64,000 bases of DNA from Saprospiraceae bacterium (GTDB lineage Bacteria > Bacteroidota > Bacteroidia > Chitinophagales > Saprospiraceae), in NCBI GenBank assembly GCA_958295895.1, contig CATQHI010000009.1, forward strand, positions 214,891 through 278,890, in the 5' to 3' direction. Below are positions 1 to 9,246 of this stretch, one piece after another. Within the stretch, counting starts at the first letter, position 1, and each line of letters begins with the position of its first letter. The position numbers were made by a program, and so were the translations under genes. The notes under the pieces are model-generated. The model was not told the origin of the DNA, did no database searches, and saw only the letters and a program-made list of their open reading frames with translations.

Positions 1-2242
1 GGGGGCCGTCGAAGGTGAATTCCACCAGCTGCGCCCCATCTTCGGTGCGCTGCGTTACCGACCGCAGGGTAGCCGTGTCCGCGGTGAGCCGGGGGCCATT
101 GCCAAAGGTGATCGGTCCGGCGGTGTTGCGCACGGAGGCGATGGTACCGTTGCCCTTGTCTAGGCTGACGGTGACGCCGGCGGCGGAGAGGGTGATCAGT
201 TCTTCTGTCTCCGTTACTTGGGGCGCTGCTTCCCCTTCGGATGGGGCTAGCGCAGCACCCGTGATTTTAGCCGCCACCTCCGCCGGTTCGCTGATCGGTA
301 GCGTCCAGTGCATGACGGTGCGGCCGTGGGGGTCGGTGGCGAGTAGTTCGAGGGCGTCGTGGTCCGCCCAGTCTTCCGGAAGATCGAGGTCTACGTAGGC
401 ATTCAGACCGGGGACTACGGAGGGTAGATTCACGGTGGAGGTCGCTACCGTGTCCACCCCGGCGGTTGTATTGGGGGCGGGGAAGTCGACGAGGGCGGTG
501 CGCAGGCTACAGTCCGCCAGATCCGTAAAGTCGAAGCGGTTCTCGATCAGTAGCCGCCCGTCGAAGCCGGGGGCAGCCGCTGCCGGTCGATGGCGATGGG
601 CGACCAGATGTCGCGGATGGTATAGTAGCTCGCCTCCCGTTCCCGGTAGGGCCCTACGATGCCGTCCGGGGCCTTGTTTCCCTGGGTGTCGATGCTATCG
701 CCGCGTGTCGATGCCTTCGTCAGCAAAGACCCACAGGAAGCCGCCGGCGGAGAGGGGATTGCCGCGCATCTCCCGCCACCAGTCGGCCAGCCCCGCGCCG
801 TGCCCGCCGTCGTAGAGGCCGTGCAGGAACTCGGTAGGAAAGAACACCTCCGTGGCCGTCGAAGAAGGCCCCGCCGCAGCAGTTGAAGTCGGCGTAGTGG
901 AAGGTGTAAGTGTCGTTGACCAGCCCCCAGGGGTGGATCACGGTACGGTCCTGCGGGGTCATACAGCCGGTAGTCACCGAGCAGAGCGTAGTTGTTGCCG
1001 CCCTCGTTACCGTTGGCCCAGAGCACTACGGCTGGGGTGGTTGACGTCGCGTACACCAGCTCCTCCACCAGTCTGCGGCCCACCACCGTATCGTAGGCGT
1101 CCTGCCAGCCGGTGAGCTCGTCGATGACCAGCAGGCCCAGGGAGTCACAGACCTCCAGGAAGTGCTTTTCCGGAGGGTAGTGGGACATGCGCACCGCGTT
1201 CATGTTCATGTCCTTCATGAGGTTGACGTCCGTGATGCTGAGTGCCTTACTGGTCGTGCGGCCGGAGGTAGGCCAGGCGGTATGACGGTTCACCCCGCGG
1301 AACCGGATCTTCTGTCCATTCAGGTAAAAACCATCGCGGGGGCGCAGCTCGAAGGTGCGAAAGCCGATGCGCTCCATCGTCTCGTGTAGGGTGGTGCCGG
1401 TTTCGTCTTCGATGGATACCACGAGTTGGTACAAATTGGGGTATTCCGGTGACCAGGGCTCTACCCCGGGGATCTGACCGGTGAGCACGATCAGGCCTAT
1501 CGGAGTCGGCAAGTGAGGCGGTAATCGGGGGGCCGACGGGGGTTCCATCAAGGCGTTGCACCTGCGACCGCGCCCTGAGTGAGCTGCTCTGGATGCCCTG
1601 CGGGAAGAGGTGTACGGTGAGGGTGCCGTCGGCCCGGGCGTCGGTGGCGATGCGGCGGATGTGCCGGCGGGGCTTGGCCTCCAGGTAGACGGGCCGGTGG
1701 ATGCCGGAGTGGACCCAGAAATCGGCGTCGCGCTCCGCCCGGTTGACCGAAGCGTTGCGGGAGACATTGTTGACGGTGACCTCCAGCTCGTTCTGCCCCT
1801 GGCGCAGTAGCTCGGTCACGGGGTAGCTGAACTCGTAGAAGCCGCCCTGGTGGGTGGGTCCGGCGCTCTGACCATTGATGCGCACGCTGGCGTCGGTCAT
1901 GACCCCTTCGAAGACGATGCTGATGTAACGGTCGCTCCAGTCGGCGGGTACCGTGAAGGTGGTGCGGTATACGGCGGTAGCGTCGACCTCGGGCAGGAGC
2001 TCGTGCCAGCCGGGGCGGTCGGGACCGTTGGCCTGTCCGTAGGCGAACACCCCGTAGCCTTCGAACTCCCAGTTGCTGGGTACGGCGATCTTGCCCCACT
2101 CCCCGCTGTTGCGGCCGCGGTCGATGCGAAAGTCCCAGTCTAGGCGGTGGTCCTTGTCGGTGCCGGAGAGGTAGCGTGTCTCGGTCATCTGGGCGAGGGC
2201 GGGGGTGGACAGCAGTAGGAGGATGAGGTAGCGGAGTGGCAT
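1..2242 (-). pseudogene. GH2 beta-galactosidase-like glycoside hydrolase, frameshifted, 3' end outside window
   Basis: Exported glycosidase of family GH2, expected to remove terminal beta-linked sugars from oligosaccharides. The ATG at 2242 is preferred over the upstream ORF start because it opens directly into a signal peptide ending STPALAQ. A jelly-roll sugar-binding domain follows (SNWEFEGYG, GFYEFSYPVT), then an Ig-like segment and a TIM barrel with the acid/base motif NGNEGGNN and a candidate nucleophile region FADEG. The protein can only be read by changing frame near 1497, 965, 855, 690 and 570. The breaks near 965 and 570 lie in C runs. After the last break the frame stays open to base 1. 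Residues and domain order are otherwise well conserved, so sequencing error is as likely as real decay. Family call is firm; substrate is not known. Confidence 0.8.
1557..1575 (-). repeat. Dispersed 19-bp motif, degenerate copy
   Basis: Two mismatches to GGGCGGGGMCGCRGGTGCA on the minus strand. It lies inside the GH2 coding region, read as LRARSQVQ. Confidence 0.5.
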
Positions 2243-2278
2243 AGTGGTATGTCTGGGCGCACCCAAGTTAGGGAATGC

Positions 2279-2297
2279 GGGCGGGGCCGCAGGTGCA
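2279..2297 (+). repeat. Dispersed 19-bp motif, exact copy
   Basis: Exact match to GGGCGGGGMCGCRGGTGCA in the gap between the divergent GH2 and outer-membrane barrel genes. Confidence 0.85.
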
Positions 2298-2365
2298 AAG
2301 CAGCGGAAGTGGCGCTACGAACGTCCTGGGAGTGCGTAGTCTCCTCACGCACTATCACTTAGCCG

Positions 2366-3484
2366 ATGAAGACTTACCTGCTTTCCCTCTGTATGCTCCT
2401 GGCCTTCACGCTTACCGCCCAGGAACGAAGGGGTAACTTTTACCTGAGTGGCAATACGGCCCTGCAGTACCTGACGGTAGAGCGGGACCTCAATCAGTTG
2501 AGCGGTGGTGCCAGGGTGTCTCAGCTAGTATCGGGGTTGCGCTTTGAGTCGTTCCGTAGCGGATACTTTCTGACGAACCGCCTGCTGGTAGGCACCCGCA
2601 TCGACTACGCTAGCATCTCGCGTGATGAGCGGCAGTGGCTCGGTGGCCGTAACACCCTCACCCTTCAGCCCTTCCTGCGCTACTACTTTCTTGACCTGGG
2701 TGCGCGGCCGCTTTCCCTATTCGGAGAGTTGGGCTTCGGCACCGTAGGGGTCGGGGATGGCTCCGATTTCGAGACCGACTTTCACCTTGGGCTGGGGGCG
2801 GAACTCACCCTGGCCCCGGGCATTCTGGGTACGGCTAATCTGAATTATGACGCCTACGCTTACGGCCTGAACTATACCGTGCTGAACCTGGGCTTAAACG
2901 TACTCACCGGGCAGCTGCGCGGTACCCCCAGGACAGCCTCCGTGGGGGCGGGTACCCTGACGGCCGCCGGGCAGTTGGCCAGCCTGGCCTACGGGCGTAC
3001 CGCCAGCGGGGGACTGGCCGAATCCAATCTACTACTCCAGCTATCGCCCCGCGTGGGCTACTTCGTGCTGGACGGACTGCTGGTGGAGGCGGACCTCGGC
3101 GTGAGCTACGCGAGCTACCGTAGCGAGCGGGACTTTAGCTCCTCCCCCTTCGGGGACCTCACCACCGCGGACCTGACGGCCGGGGTGCGGGGCCGCTACT
3201 ACTTCCTGCAGCGGAGTCGGCTGCTGCCCTTCGCGGGGGCCGGGATCGGCTACCGGCGACTGCGGCAGGAGGTGGAAGGATTCGGCAATTCGGTCGAGCG
3301 GCGCTCGCGTACCTCCACCTGGCGACTTGGGGCGGGGGCCGCATACTTTCTATCGCCCCAGCTTGCGCTCGATTTCACCGTGGAATACAATTCGGGGACC
3401 GGGCGCTCGGCTTCCGGCCTCGTTGCCGCCGCCGAGCGGGAGTGGGGCGGTACGGCGGCGCTGCGGTTCTTTTTACCTCAGTAA
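2366..3484 (+). CDS. Outer membrane protein with two tandem beta-barrel domains
   Basis: A 372-residue exported protein with a signal peptide (MKTYLLSLCMLLAFTLTAQ) and long stretches of alternating hydrophobic and polar residues typical of membrane beta-strands. It reads as two similar halves. Residues about 25-175 contain FLRYYFLDLGARPLSLFGELGFG-like strands, and residues about 195-372 contain the matching GRYYFLQRSRLLPFAGAGIGY. Each half has the size of an OmpA-like or OMP_b-brl eight-stranded barrel, and the protein ends in aromatic and hydrophobic residues (ALRFFLPQ) as barrel proteins do. No ligand or enzyme function is visible. It stands alone, divergent from GH2, and its function is unknown. 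Confidence 0.7.
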   Translation: MKTYLLSLCMLLAFTLTAQERRGNFYLSGNTALQYLTVERDLNQLSGGARVSQLVSGLRFESFRSGYFLTNRLLVGTRIDYASISRDERQWLGGRNTLTLQPFLRYYFLDLGARPLSLFGELGFGTVGVGDGSDFETDFHLGLGAELTLAPGILGTANLNYDAYAYGLNYTVLNLGLNVLTGQLRGTPRTASVGAGTLTAAGQLASLAYGRTASGGLAESNLLLQLSPRVGYFVLDGLLVEADLGVSYASYRSERDFSSSPFGDLTTADLTAGVRGRYYFLQRSRLLPFAGAGIGYRRLRQEVEGFGNSVERRSRTSTWRLGAGAAYFLSPQLALDFTVEYNSGTGRSASGLVAAAEREWGGTAALRFFLPQ

Positions 3485-3639
3485 ATTAGGTGATTAGGCG
3501 CATTTATCTTATATCGTAAGTATTTAGGCAGATTCGGTTATTGGTGGGAATAGGACCTATCATTGTTGTTCACACTTGGTGAGTTTGACTTTCACCCGGC
3601 TTATCGCTTCTTGCGCGCTACGTCTCAGTATTTGACTAA

Positions 3640-5409
3640 TTGGCCGACATTGAACACCCCCCCTTCCCTATCCCCGACCCCGTCATGGAGTGGGTGCAGG
3701 CTAATCCCCTGCCCACCCTACTCGCCACGGAAGAGGGGGAGACCGTGGTGACAAACGGGGCCTTCGACGAGTTGCTGGCACAGTCGCAACTGCAGACGAG
3801 GGATTTTCTGGTCGGTGTGCCGGAGGATATTCCCAGTGCCTCGCCGGACAGCAACTTGTTTGAAACCCTGAAGAGTGGACAGTGCGTCGTCAAACGGATC
3901 ACACTCGGCAAAAATCAGCACTACACCACCCATACCGTAAAGCTTACGGTATCCGAGGGTTCCTGCCTGTGCTGTATGCTGATGCCGAGTGAGGAGCCCT
4001 CGCAGACCAGGTTCTCGGGTATTCTTAACGACGTAGCCTGTTTTATTATCGAATTGGACCTGAAGGGCAATCTCTCCTACATCAACGACCAGATGCTGAA
4101 GCACCTGGGCTATGCCCCCCGGGAGCAGGGAAAGCTGTATCACCTGCGGCAGATCATCCACGACTTTCGGGAGGAACGACTACAGCGTCAGATGGAGGAT
4201 GTGGATACCAATGGGTTGACGCATTTTCGGACCGAGTTCCTCCGCAAGGACAGCACGGTGTGTCCGATGGAGATCAGTATCGTATCGAGCCAGGCCCCCG
4301 ATAATAGCCTGTACCTCCTGACGGCCCGCGACATCAGCTCCCAGCTCGAACACGAGGACGCCCTAAAGGACGCGCTCGTACAGGCCGAGCTGGAGGTCGG
4401 TGCGGCAGCGGACGAAAACCACCGCTTGCGGACTCAGCTCGATCATGGTGCCGATGGCACCCACCTGATCTACCACAGCGAGGCCTTTGCGGAGACGGTG
4501 CGGCAGATCCGCATGGTGGCCCCCACCGACGCGACCGTACTCATCACCGGCGAGACCGGTACCGGCAAGGAGCTCATCGCTAAGACCATCCACGATCTCA
4601 GTGCGCGGGCGGAGCGGCCCTTCGTCACCGTAGACTGTGGCTCCTTACCGCCGGAGCTGATCGAATCCGAGCTCTTCGGCTACCGCCGGGGGGCCTTTAC
4701 CGGAGCGGCCAAGGACCGCCAGGGGCGCTTTGAGCTGGCCGATGGGGGTACCATCTTTTTGGATGAGATCGGGGAGCTGCCGCTGCTGATGCAGACGCGC
4801 CTGCTGCGCGTGCTTCAAGATGGCGAATTTATGCCCCTGGGGGCTACCCAGGTAAAGACCGTCGACGTACGCGTCATCGCTGCCACTAATCGCGATCTGC
4901 CGCAACTGGTCAAGGAGGGTGCGTTCCGCCGCGACCTTTTCTACCGGCTCAATGTCTTTCCCATCCGACCCATCCCATTACGGGAGCGCAAGGAGGATAT
5001 CAACCCCCTGGTCCGTCACTTCATCAAGAAGTTCAACACCAAGTTCGAGAAGGACATCTCCGGCATCGATAGCACGACCCTAGACCGGATTAAAGAGTAT
5101 GAGTTTCCCGGCAACGTCAGGGAGCTGGAAAACATGGTCGAGCGCGCCTTCATCATCACCAGCGGCGGCATCCTCCCCCTGGCCCTGCCGCAGCACGAAC
5201 CCGCCCAGACGGAAACCCCCGTGCTGGACCTATTCGACGGTACCCTCACCGAGTTTCTGTCCTTTGAGGAGTACCAGCGCAAGTACATCCAGCTAGTCCT
5301 CGACAACACCGGCGGCAAGGTAAGCGGCAAGGGCGGGGCGGCCGAAATTTTACAGATACACCCCCAGACGCTATTCAGCAAAATGCGCAAACTAGGCATC
5401 CGGCGGTAA
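3640..5409 (+). CDS. PAS-domain sigma-54-dependent transcriptional activator
   Basis: Bacterial enhancer-binding protein that would remodel RNA polymerase holding sigma-54 (the rpoN gene is in this window). An N-terminal PAS-like sensor (about 1-105) is followed by a second PAS domain (about 125-235, [18 protein letters not shown]) and a short coiled segment. The AAA+ domain has Walker A GETGTGKE near residue 304, the sigma-54 contact loop GAFTGA near 351, Walker [13 protein letters not shown] and arginine-finger region [14 protein letters not shown] Fis-type helix-turn-helix closes the protein ([20 protein letters not shown]). There is no phosphoreceiver domain, so the signal is sensed by PAS. 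Start is TTG 3640, directly after an in-frame TAA, or ATG 3685; the latter is equally plausible. Targets are unknown. Confidence 0.9.
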   Translation: MADIEHPPFPIPDPVMEWVQANPLPTLLATEEGETVVTNGAFDELLAQSQLQTRDFLVGVPEDIPSASPDSNLFETLKSGQCVVKRITLGKNQHYTTHTVKLTVSEGSCLCCMLMPSEEPSQTRFSGILNDVACFIIELDLKGNLSYINDQMLKHLGYAPREQGKLYHLRQIIHDFREERLQRQMEDVDTNGLTHFRTEFLRKDSTVCPMEISIVSSQAPDNSLYLLTARDISSQLEHEDALKDALVQAELEVGAAADENHRLRTQLDHGADGTHLIYHSEAFAETVRQIRMVAPTDATVLITGETGTGKELIAKTIHDLSARAERPFVTVDCGSLPPELIESELFGYRRGAFTGAAKDRQGRFELADGGTIFLDEIGELPLLMQTRLLRVLQDGEFMPLGATQVKTVDVRVIAATNRDLPQLVKEGAFRRDLFYRLNVFPIRPIPLRERKEDINPLVRHFIKKFNTKFEKDISGIDSTTLDRIKEYEFPGNVRELENMVERAFIITSGGILPLALPQHEPAQTETPVLDLFDGTLTEFLSFEEYQRKYIQLVLDNTGGKVSGKGGAAEILQIHPQTLFSKMRKLGIRR

Positions 5410-5445
5410 CCCCACGTTCCTATATCACACCTAAATACTGACCCC

Positions 5446-5727
5446 ATGCAAGTAGTATCCTCCTACCGGTTACATTGGAATACCATTCTCCAGACCGGCA
5501 CCATCAATCTTCGTCTCCAGGACGGCTCGGATGTTAGCCTCACCGCCAACGACCCCGGGCACCTGATCCTCTGGGTAGACATGTTGAAACACGAACAGCC
5601 GGTCTACTACTGGAAAAACAACGACGGCGAGGGCCTCGTCTCGGACTGGGAGAAGGTAGAGGCCTCGCCAGATGGGATGATGAAGCCGGCTACCAAGGGG
5701 GGGGGGGGGGGGTTAATGGGTGATTAG
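5446..5727 (+). CDS. Small protein of unknown function ending in a poly-glycine tract
   Basis: A 93-residue cytosolic protein with no signal peptide or membrane segment; I do not recognise the family. It begins 36 bp after the sigma-54 activator in the same direction and may be cotranscribed with it. The body is rich in beta-forming residues (HWNTILQTGTINLRLQDG, YYWKNNDGEG). The end is encoded by a run of 16 G that gives five glycines, then LMGD and TAG. The stop overlaps by four bases with that of the convergent esterase gene. A one-base change in the G run would only swap the last few residues, because TAA, TGA and TAG occur right after it in the three frames. Confidence 0.55.
   Translation: MQVVSSYRLHWNTILQTGTINLRLQDGSDVSLTANDPGHLILWVDMLKHEQPVYYWKNNDGEGLVSDWEKVEASPDGMMKPATKGGGGGLMGD
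5697..5712. repeat. G16 homopolymer tract
   Basis: Sixteen consecutive G at the 3' end of the small plus-strand gene, 12 bp before the convergent esterase stop. The run could fold as a G-quadruplex or vary in length by slippage. Its stated length is also the least reliable base count in the window. Confidence 0.9.
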
Positions 5728-7022
5728 TCGCCGCTACTGGCAAAGTGGCGATTCGCAAAGTCGATGTACTGGTTCCAGTCGTAGTCGAGCACGGCGTGGC
5801 CCCGCCGGCGGATATGGTAGCCAACGGTGGTGCGGTCCAGAGCTTCGTTCGGGGGCGGGAGGGTATCCTGGGGCAGACCGGAGGCACCGAGTAGTCGGTA
5901 GACCGGACCGGCGTGGTAGGCCGCCAGGAACTCCCCTAGGGGGTCGGCCCAGCGGTCATTGACGGCGCTGGCGACGTAGACGGGGCGCGGGGCTACCAGG
6001 GCGATCAGCTCGTGCTGGTCGACGGGCAGGTCCTCCTCCCGGCCGGCGTAGTCCGGAAAGCGGTCGTTGAACCAGTGGGGGAAGGCCTCGTTGATGCTGG
6101 CCACCGTCTCGCCGTAGCGCCGCCGGCTCAGGGCGGCACCGCCGCAGCCGGAGTTGTTGGACACGACCACGGCGGCGCGGGGGTCATTGGCCCCGGCCCA
6201 GAGGGCGGCCTTACCCATGCGCGAATGGCCCATGATGACGATCTGGTCGGGATTGAGCAGGGTGTCCGTCACCAGGTAGTCGATGGCGCGGGAGTAGCCC
6301 CACGCCCAGGCCGCGATCGTGCCCCATTCGTCCACCGCGGGCTGCTGCTGCGTACCGGTGTAGAAGAGGGGGTGCACGCCGTCGGTCCAATCATCGGGGC
6401 GGTCGCCATCGAAGTCCCCGCTGTAGATGGTTGCAAAGGCGTAGCCCCGGCCCACGACCAGTTCGGGGTTCCAGCGGTGGCCGCGCGCGCTACGGGAGCT
6501 CTCCGTGGCCCGGTGATCGGTGATGCCATAGGCCTTCTGATTGGGTAGCCAGTTGGGGGTCAGCAGTACGGCCGTGTCCGGCAGCACGGCGTGGTTGCCG
6601 AAGAAGTTCGTGCCCAGCAGTACCGGTACGGGCCCGTTCGCCTGGTTGGGTACGTAGAGCAGCAGTCCGGCCCGGAGCTCGTGTGGCCCGTAGTACATTC
6701 GAATAGCGACCTGCCGCCGGAGCGCCTTTCCGCGCATTGCTTCGCCCTCTTCTACGATCTGCCAGCTTATGCTGTCCAGCTTGCCGGGTACGCTGCCGTA
6801 GACGTGGTCTTCGAACAAGCGTAGGAGTTCCTCGCGGCGCGCGGGCCAATCGGCGGCGGTTACGGGGGTGCCGTCCCTGGCGACGAGGGGGTCCGGCAGG
6901 GTGTAGGTGGGAACCTGTGTCTCGTCGTAGTTGGGTGGGGGGGCTTGGGCGGGGAGGAATCCGCAGGCGGTCAGTAGGAGGTAAACGAGGAAGTAATTAC
7001 GGTACCGAAGGTGAGTCATCAC
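5724..7022 (-). CDS. CE15-type 4-O-methyl-glucuronoyl methylesterase, probable lipoprotein
   Basis: Serine esterase of carbohydrate esterase family 15, which splits the ester bond between lignin alcohols and glucuronoyl side chains of xylan. The N-terminus has a hydrophobic stretch and lipobox (LLLTACG), so it is probably anchored in the outer membrane. The alpha/beta-hydrolase core holds the nucleophile motif GHSRMGKAAL, the family-typical SGCGGAALSRRRYGETV region and the catalytic histidine in RRGHAVLDYDWNQY. At 432 residues it is full length. It is transcribed alone and overlaps the convergent small gene by four bases. Family assignment is strong; activity on true lignin-carbohydrate esters is inferred, since some bacterial members prefer simpler uronate esters. 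Confidence 0.85.
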   Translation of the reverse strand: MMTHLRYRNYFLVYLLLTACGFLPAQAPPPNYDETQVPTYTLPDPLVARDGTPVTAADWPARREELLRLFEDHVYGSVPGKLDSISWQIVEEGEAMRGKALRRQVAIRMYYGPHELRAGLLLYVPNQANGPVPVLLGTNFFGNHAVLPDTAVLLTPNWLPNQKAYGITDHRATESSRSARGHRWNPELVVGRGYAFATIYSGDFDGDRPDDWTDGVHPLFYTGTQQQPAVDEWGTIAAWAWGYSRAIDYLVTDTLLNPDQIVIMGHSRMGKAALWAGANDPRAAVVVSNNSGCGGAALSRRRYGETVASINEAFPHWFNDRFPDYAGREEDLPVDQHELIALVAPRPVYVASAVNDRWADPLGEFLAAYHAGPVYRLLGASGLPQDTLPPPNEALDRTTVGYHIRRRGHAVLDYDWNQYIDFANRHFASSGD

Positions 7023-7072
7023 GTTATAGTATTAGGCATGTATGAATAGAAATTTTGGGTACACCCCGCCCC

Positions 7073-7673
7073 CTATAAGCTCCAGGCCCGCCCCCCCAAA
7101 CTAGCCAGCTCCACACACCCATCATACCCCCCCGGCACCGGATCGTAATGCAACACCTCCGTCCCGATCTTTTCGGAGGATAGGTAGCCCCACAACGCCA
7201 TCGACAGCGACCGGTAAAAGCCCACCGGCGGGTGCTCGCCGACGGCCGTGCCCCAGACCTGTGGATTGTATCTGGGTGCCACCCCCTCGGCCGCCGTAGA
7301 GAGCTCGCCCCGCTGCGTAGCGTCGAGCTGGTGGAAGGGCATACCGTACTGGGTGCGCGCCCCCTCGTTGAACTCCAGGATGCCGGCCTGTAGCGGAGAA
7401 GGACCCTCGCCTTCCACGGCGGTGGCGGCCATGACCCGGTCGATGAAAGCCGGTACGCCTACGTCCAGTCCGCCGGGGGGTGTCGGTGCGGGGTAGCAGG
7501 GTGACGACGTAGGAGGTGACGAAGCGGGCCTCGTCGTCATTGAAGTACTGCGGGGTCCAGTCCAGGTCAGGCTCCGCACGACCGCAGGACTGCAAAGCGA
7601 CTAGAAGCGAAGGGGCAGTGATGGCCACCCCACTGAGGTAGCTGAGGTGGCGGAGGACGTCTCTACGGTGCAT
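7073..7673 (-). pseudogene. Gluconate 2-dehydrogenase subunit 3 family protein, one frameshift
   Basis: Small periplasmic partner of a GMC-type membrane dehydrogenase. The N-terminus (MHRRDVLRHLSYLSGVA) carries twin arginines and a hydrophobic stretch like a Tat signal. The frame breaks in a run of six G at 7475-7480. With one base fewer the protein reads LLPRTDTPGGLDVGVPAFIDRV, the family signature, and continues to the stop at 7073. The start is ATG 7673, overlapping the stop of the upstream GMC gene by one base (TGATG), so the two are translationally coupled. The TTG at 7676 in the ORF track is not needed. The break is probably a homopolymer sequencing error. Confidence 0.8.
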
Positions 7674-7957
7674 CAAATATTCTGTTTGTTGAGATCGGCA
7701 ACGGTATGGTCGGCGGCGCGGGCCGTGAGGGCCATGTAGGTGAGGGAGGGATTGACGCAGCTGGAGGAGGTCATGCAGGCCCCGTCGGTGACGAAGACGT
7801 TCTCGGCCCCGTGCACCTGGTTAAAGGCGTTGAGCACCGAGGTCTTCGGGTCGCGGCCCATGCGGGCGTTGGCCGCCCAGCCGCCGGAGATGCCGGAGCC
7901 TACTACGATGGCGTCGTAGGTGACGGATTTGTCGGCGTCGATGTTGTAGTTGACCAT
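7673..7957 (-). pseudogene. GMC family oxidoreductase with the middle deleted in frame
   Basis: Only 94 codons of a flavoprotein that normally has about 550. The first 30 residues are the FAD-binding start (YDAIVVGSGISGGWAA, a Rossmann GxGxxG). They join directly to the last 60 residues of the same family (ARMGRDPKTSVLN, VFVTDGACMTSSSCVNPSL, MALTARAADH). The catalytic histidine regions and most of the substrate domain are absent, so the product cannot be a working oxidoreductase. The join keeps the reading frame and the coupling to subunit 3 downstream. It is either a true internal deletion of about 1.4 kb or an assembly collapse. Confidence 0.8.
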
Positions 7958-8000
7958 TTGGGTGGTTCAGGGGATCTTGAAGATACGGCGGTTTAAGTAC

Positions 8001-8045
8001 AATGCTGCCTCCGGCAGCGGCAGAAAAATGCAGCCTCTGGCTGCG
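8001..8045 (+). repeat. REP-like double hairpin, copy A
   Basis: Two stem-loops side by side, GCTGCC-TCC-GGCAGC and GCAGCC-TCT-GGCTGC, joined by an A-rich spacer. The same pair occurs at 36199 and, inverted, at 50899. Confidence 0.8.
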
Positions 8046-8097
8046 CTATGGTAGGTGTAACAAGCTCACCACGGAAAGGGCTAGCGCCCTTCCACGG

Positions 8098-8175
8098 AGG
8101 GATTCACCGAGGTATCACAGAGCCGGCGGGGGAAGAGGTAAACAGAGGCCAGCGCCTAGCGGCGCTGCGGGAGGG
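8098..8175 (+). repeat. Dispersed 80-bp intergenic repeat, copy 1
   Basis: Matches 29497-29581 at roughly 80% (GAGGTATCACRGAGCCG, ACCAGAGGCCAGC). It contains the hairpin CAGCGCC-TAGC-GGCGCTG at 8150-8167. The other copy has paired changes that keep this stem. Confidence 0.7.
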
Positions 8176-8184
8176 CAGGGCTAC

Positions 8185-9141
8185 TTACAAACCCAACGCC
8201 CGCAGCTTCTCTTCCTCATACCGGCTGTCCTCCGCCGGGTACCGCAGCCGATCCTCATACGTTCCTGTGGCCTTAGCTAGTGACCAGATCAGGCTTTCCC
8301 CGGCACGCTCCGTACTCGGTACCAGGGTGTAGAGGGTATCGGCGAAGGCTTCGTGGGAGTCGATCAGGTCCCAGCCCTCCATGCGTAGGGTGTCGATGAG
8401 GTCGTCGAGGAAGAGGGCGGAGGTGAGGTTGTGGTGGAGCAGGAGGGTGTGAGGGACGTGGCGGCCGGTCAGCTCGTAGGCTAGGTCGTCGTAATAAGCG
8501 GCGCGGTCCAAAATATGCGCAAGGTAAAAGCGACGGTAGGTTCCTAGGGCCGGACTATCCATGCCCTTCTCACGTAGGTTAGCGATCAACTCGCTGTTAA
8601 TGTACCAATCGGAGGCGTCGATGGTCACGTAGCCGTTGCGGTAGCCGGCCTCGGCGAGTACGGCGCGGTAGGCGGCGATCTTCTCTGGGGTGTCGCCCTC
8701 CTTGAGGTAGGGGAAGCGGAAGAGCTTGGTGTAGCCGGCGTATTCGGAGATGATGGCATCGGTTTGCCCGAGCTCCCGGCGTAGGTCGGCTGCGGTAGTG
8801 ATTTCCGCGCCGAAGTTGGCGTGGGTGAAGCCGGGGTTGGCGATCTGGTGGCCGGCCTCGGACCAGCTCTGGAGGAGGTAGCGGCCCTTGTCGTCACGCT
8901 TGTTCGCTCCGGTGACGAAGAAGGTGGCCTGGAGGTCTTCGGCGGTTAGGGCGTCGAGGATCATGGCGTTCCAGTCGGTGAAGGGGTAGTCGAGGAGGTC
9001 GGTGGTGCTGCCGTCGTCGAAGGTGAGGGCGAGGATGGGGCGAGACTCGGGGGGTGGAGGGGCGGGTGCGGCAAGTGCGGCGGGCTCGGGCTGGCAACCG
9101 GCTAGGAGAAGGAGGAGTAGGTAGGCGGTGAGTTTGTTCAT
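8185..9141 (-). CDS. Polysaccharide deacetylase (NodB-type) lipoprotein
   Basis: Metal-dependent deacetylase that removes N- or O-acetyl groups from a glycan in the cell envelope (family CE4). The signal sequence ends in a lipobox (LLLLLAGCQ) followed by a proline/alanine-rich tether. The NodB motifs are present in order: TFDDG (catalytic base and first metal aspartate), the metal-histidine region HQIANPGFTHANF, RFPYLKEGD, an aspartate-tryptophan pair in IDASDWYI, and LLLHHN near the end. At 318 residues it is full length, with an extra C-terminal tail rich in charged residues. It is a single gene followed by REP-like repeats. The substrate (chitin, peptidoglycan or exopolysaccharide) cannot be read from the sequence. 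Confidence 0.85.
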   Translation of the reverse strand: MNKLTAYLLLLLLAGCQPEPAALAAPAPPPPESRPILALTFDDGSTTDLLDYPFTDWNAMILDALTAEDLQATFFVTGANKRDDKGRYLLQSWSEAGHQIANPGFTHANFGAEITTAADLRRELGQTDAIISEYAGYTKLFRFPYLKEGDTPEKIAAYRAVLAEAGYRNGYVTIDASDWYINSELIANLREKGMDSPALGTYRRFYLAHILDRAAYYDDLAYELTGRHVPHTLLLHHNLTSALFLDDLIDTLRMEGWDLIDSHEAFADTLYTLVPSTERAGESLIWSLAKATGTYEDRLRYPAEDSRYEEEKLRALGL

Positions 9142-9188
9142 GCTTGTGGTGGGACTTTACCTTCTGAGGCCGGTGCAAACATAAAACG

Positions 9189-9234
9189 GTCAACGTACTG
9201 ACTAAATTTAGCTAAATTTAGTCAGTACGTTGAC
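9189..9234. promoter_or_regulatory. Perfect 46-bp palindrome over the promoter of the AAA/DUF4143 gene
   Basis: The left half, GTCAACGTACTGACTAAATT then TA, is exactly mirrored by the right half around a central GC. There are 23 matched pairs and no mismatch. It ends one base before a TATATTTA -7-like box and covers the expected -33 region, as an operator would. It could also be a cruciform or an insertion footprint. Confidence 0.85.
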
Positions 9235-9242
9235 TATATTTA
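9235..9242 (+). promoter_or_regulatory. Candidate -7 box (TATATTTA)
   Basis: Fits the Bacteroidota TAnnTTTG element with one mismatch. It ends four bases before the GTG start, so the transcript would be nearly leaderless. Confidence 0.5.
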
Positions 9243-9246
9243 CGTC

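Larger units (their letters stand above)
7958..8184. other. Intergenic region with REP-like and hairpin repeats
   Basis: Lies between the deacetylase 3' end and the start of the GMC remnant. It holds a double hairpin of the REP-like family (8001-8045), a short hairpin AAGGGC-TAGC-GCCCTT (about 8076-8091) and one copy of an 80-bp dispersed repeat (8098-8175). I see no coding potential. Confidence 0.7.

Noticed and set aside
5697-5712. Phase-variable switch by the G16 tract
   Set aside because: All three frames stop within 15 bases of the run, so slippage would only alter the last few residues and not switch a gene on or off.
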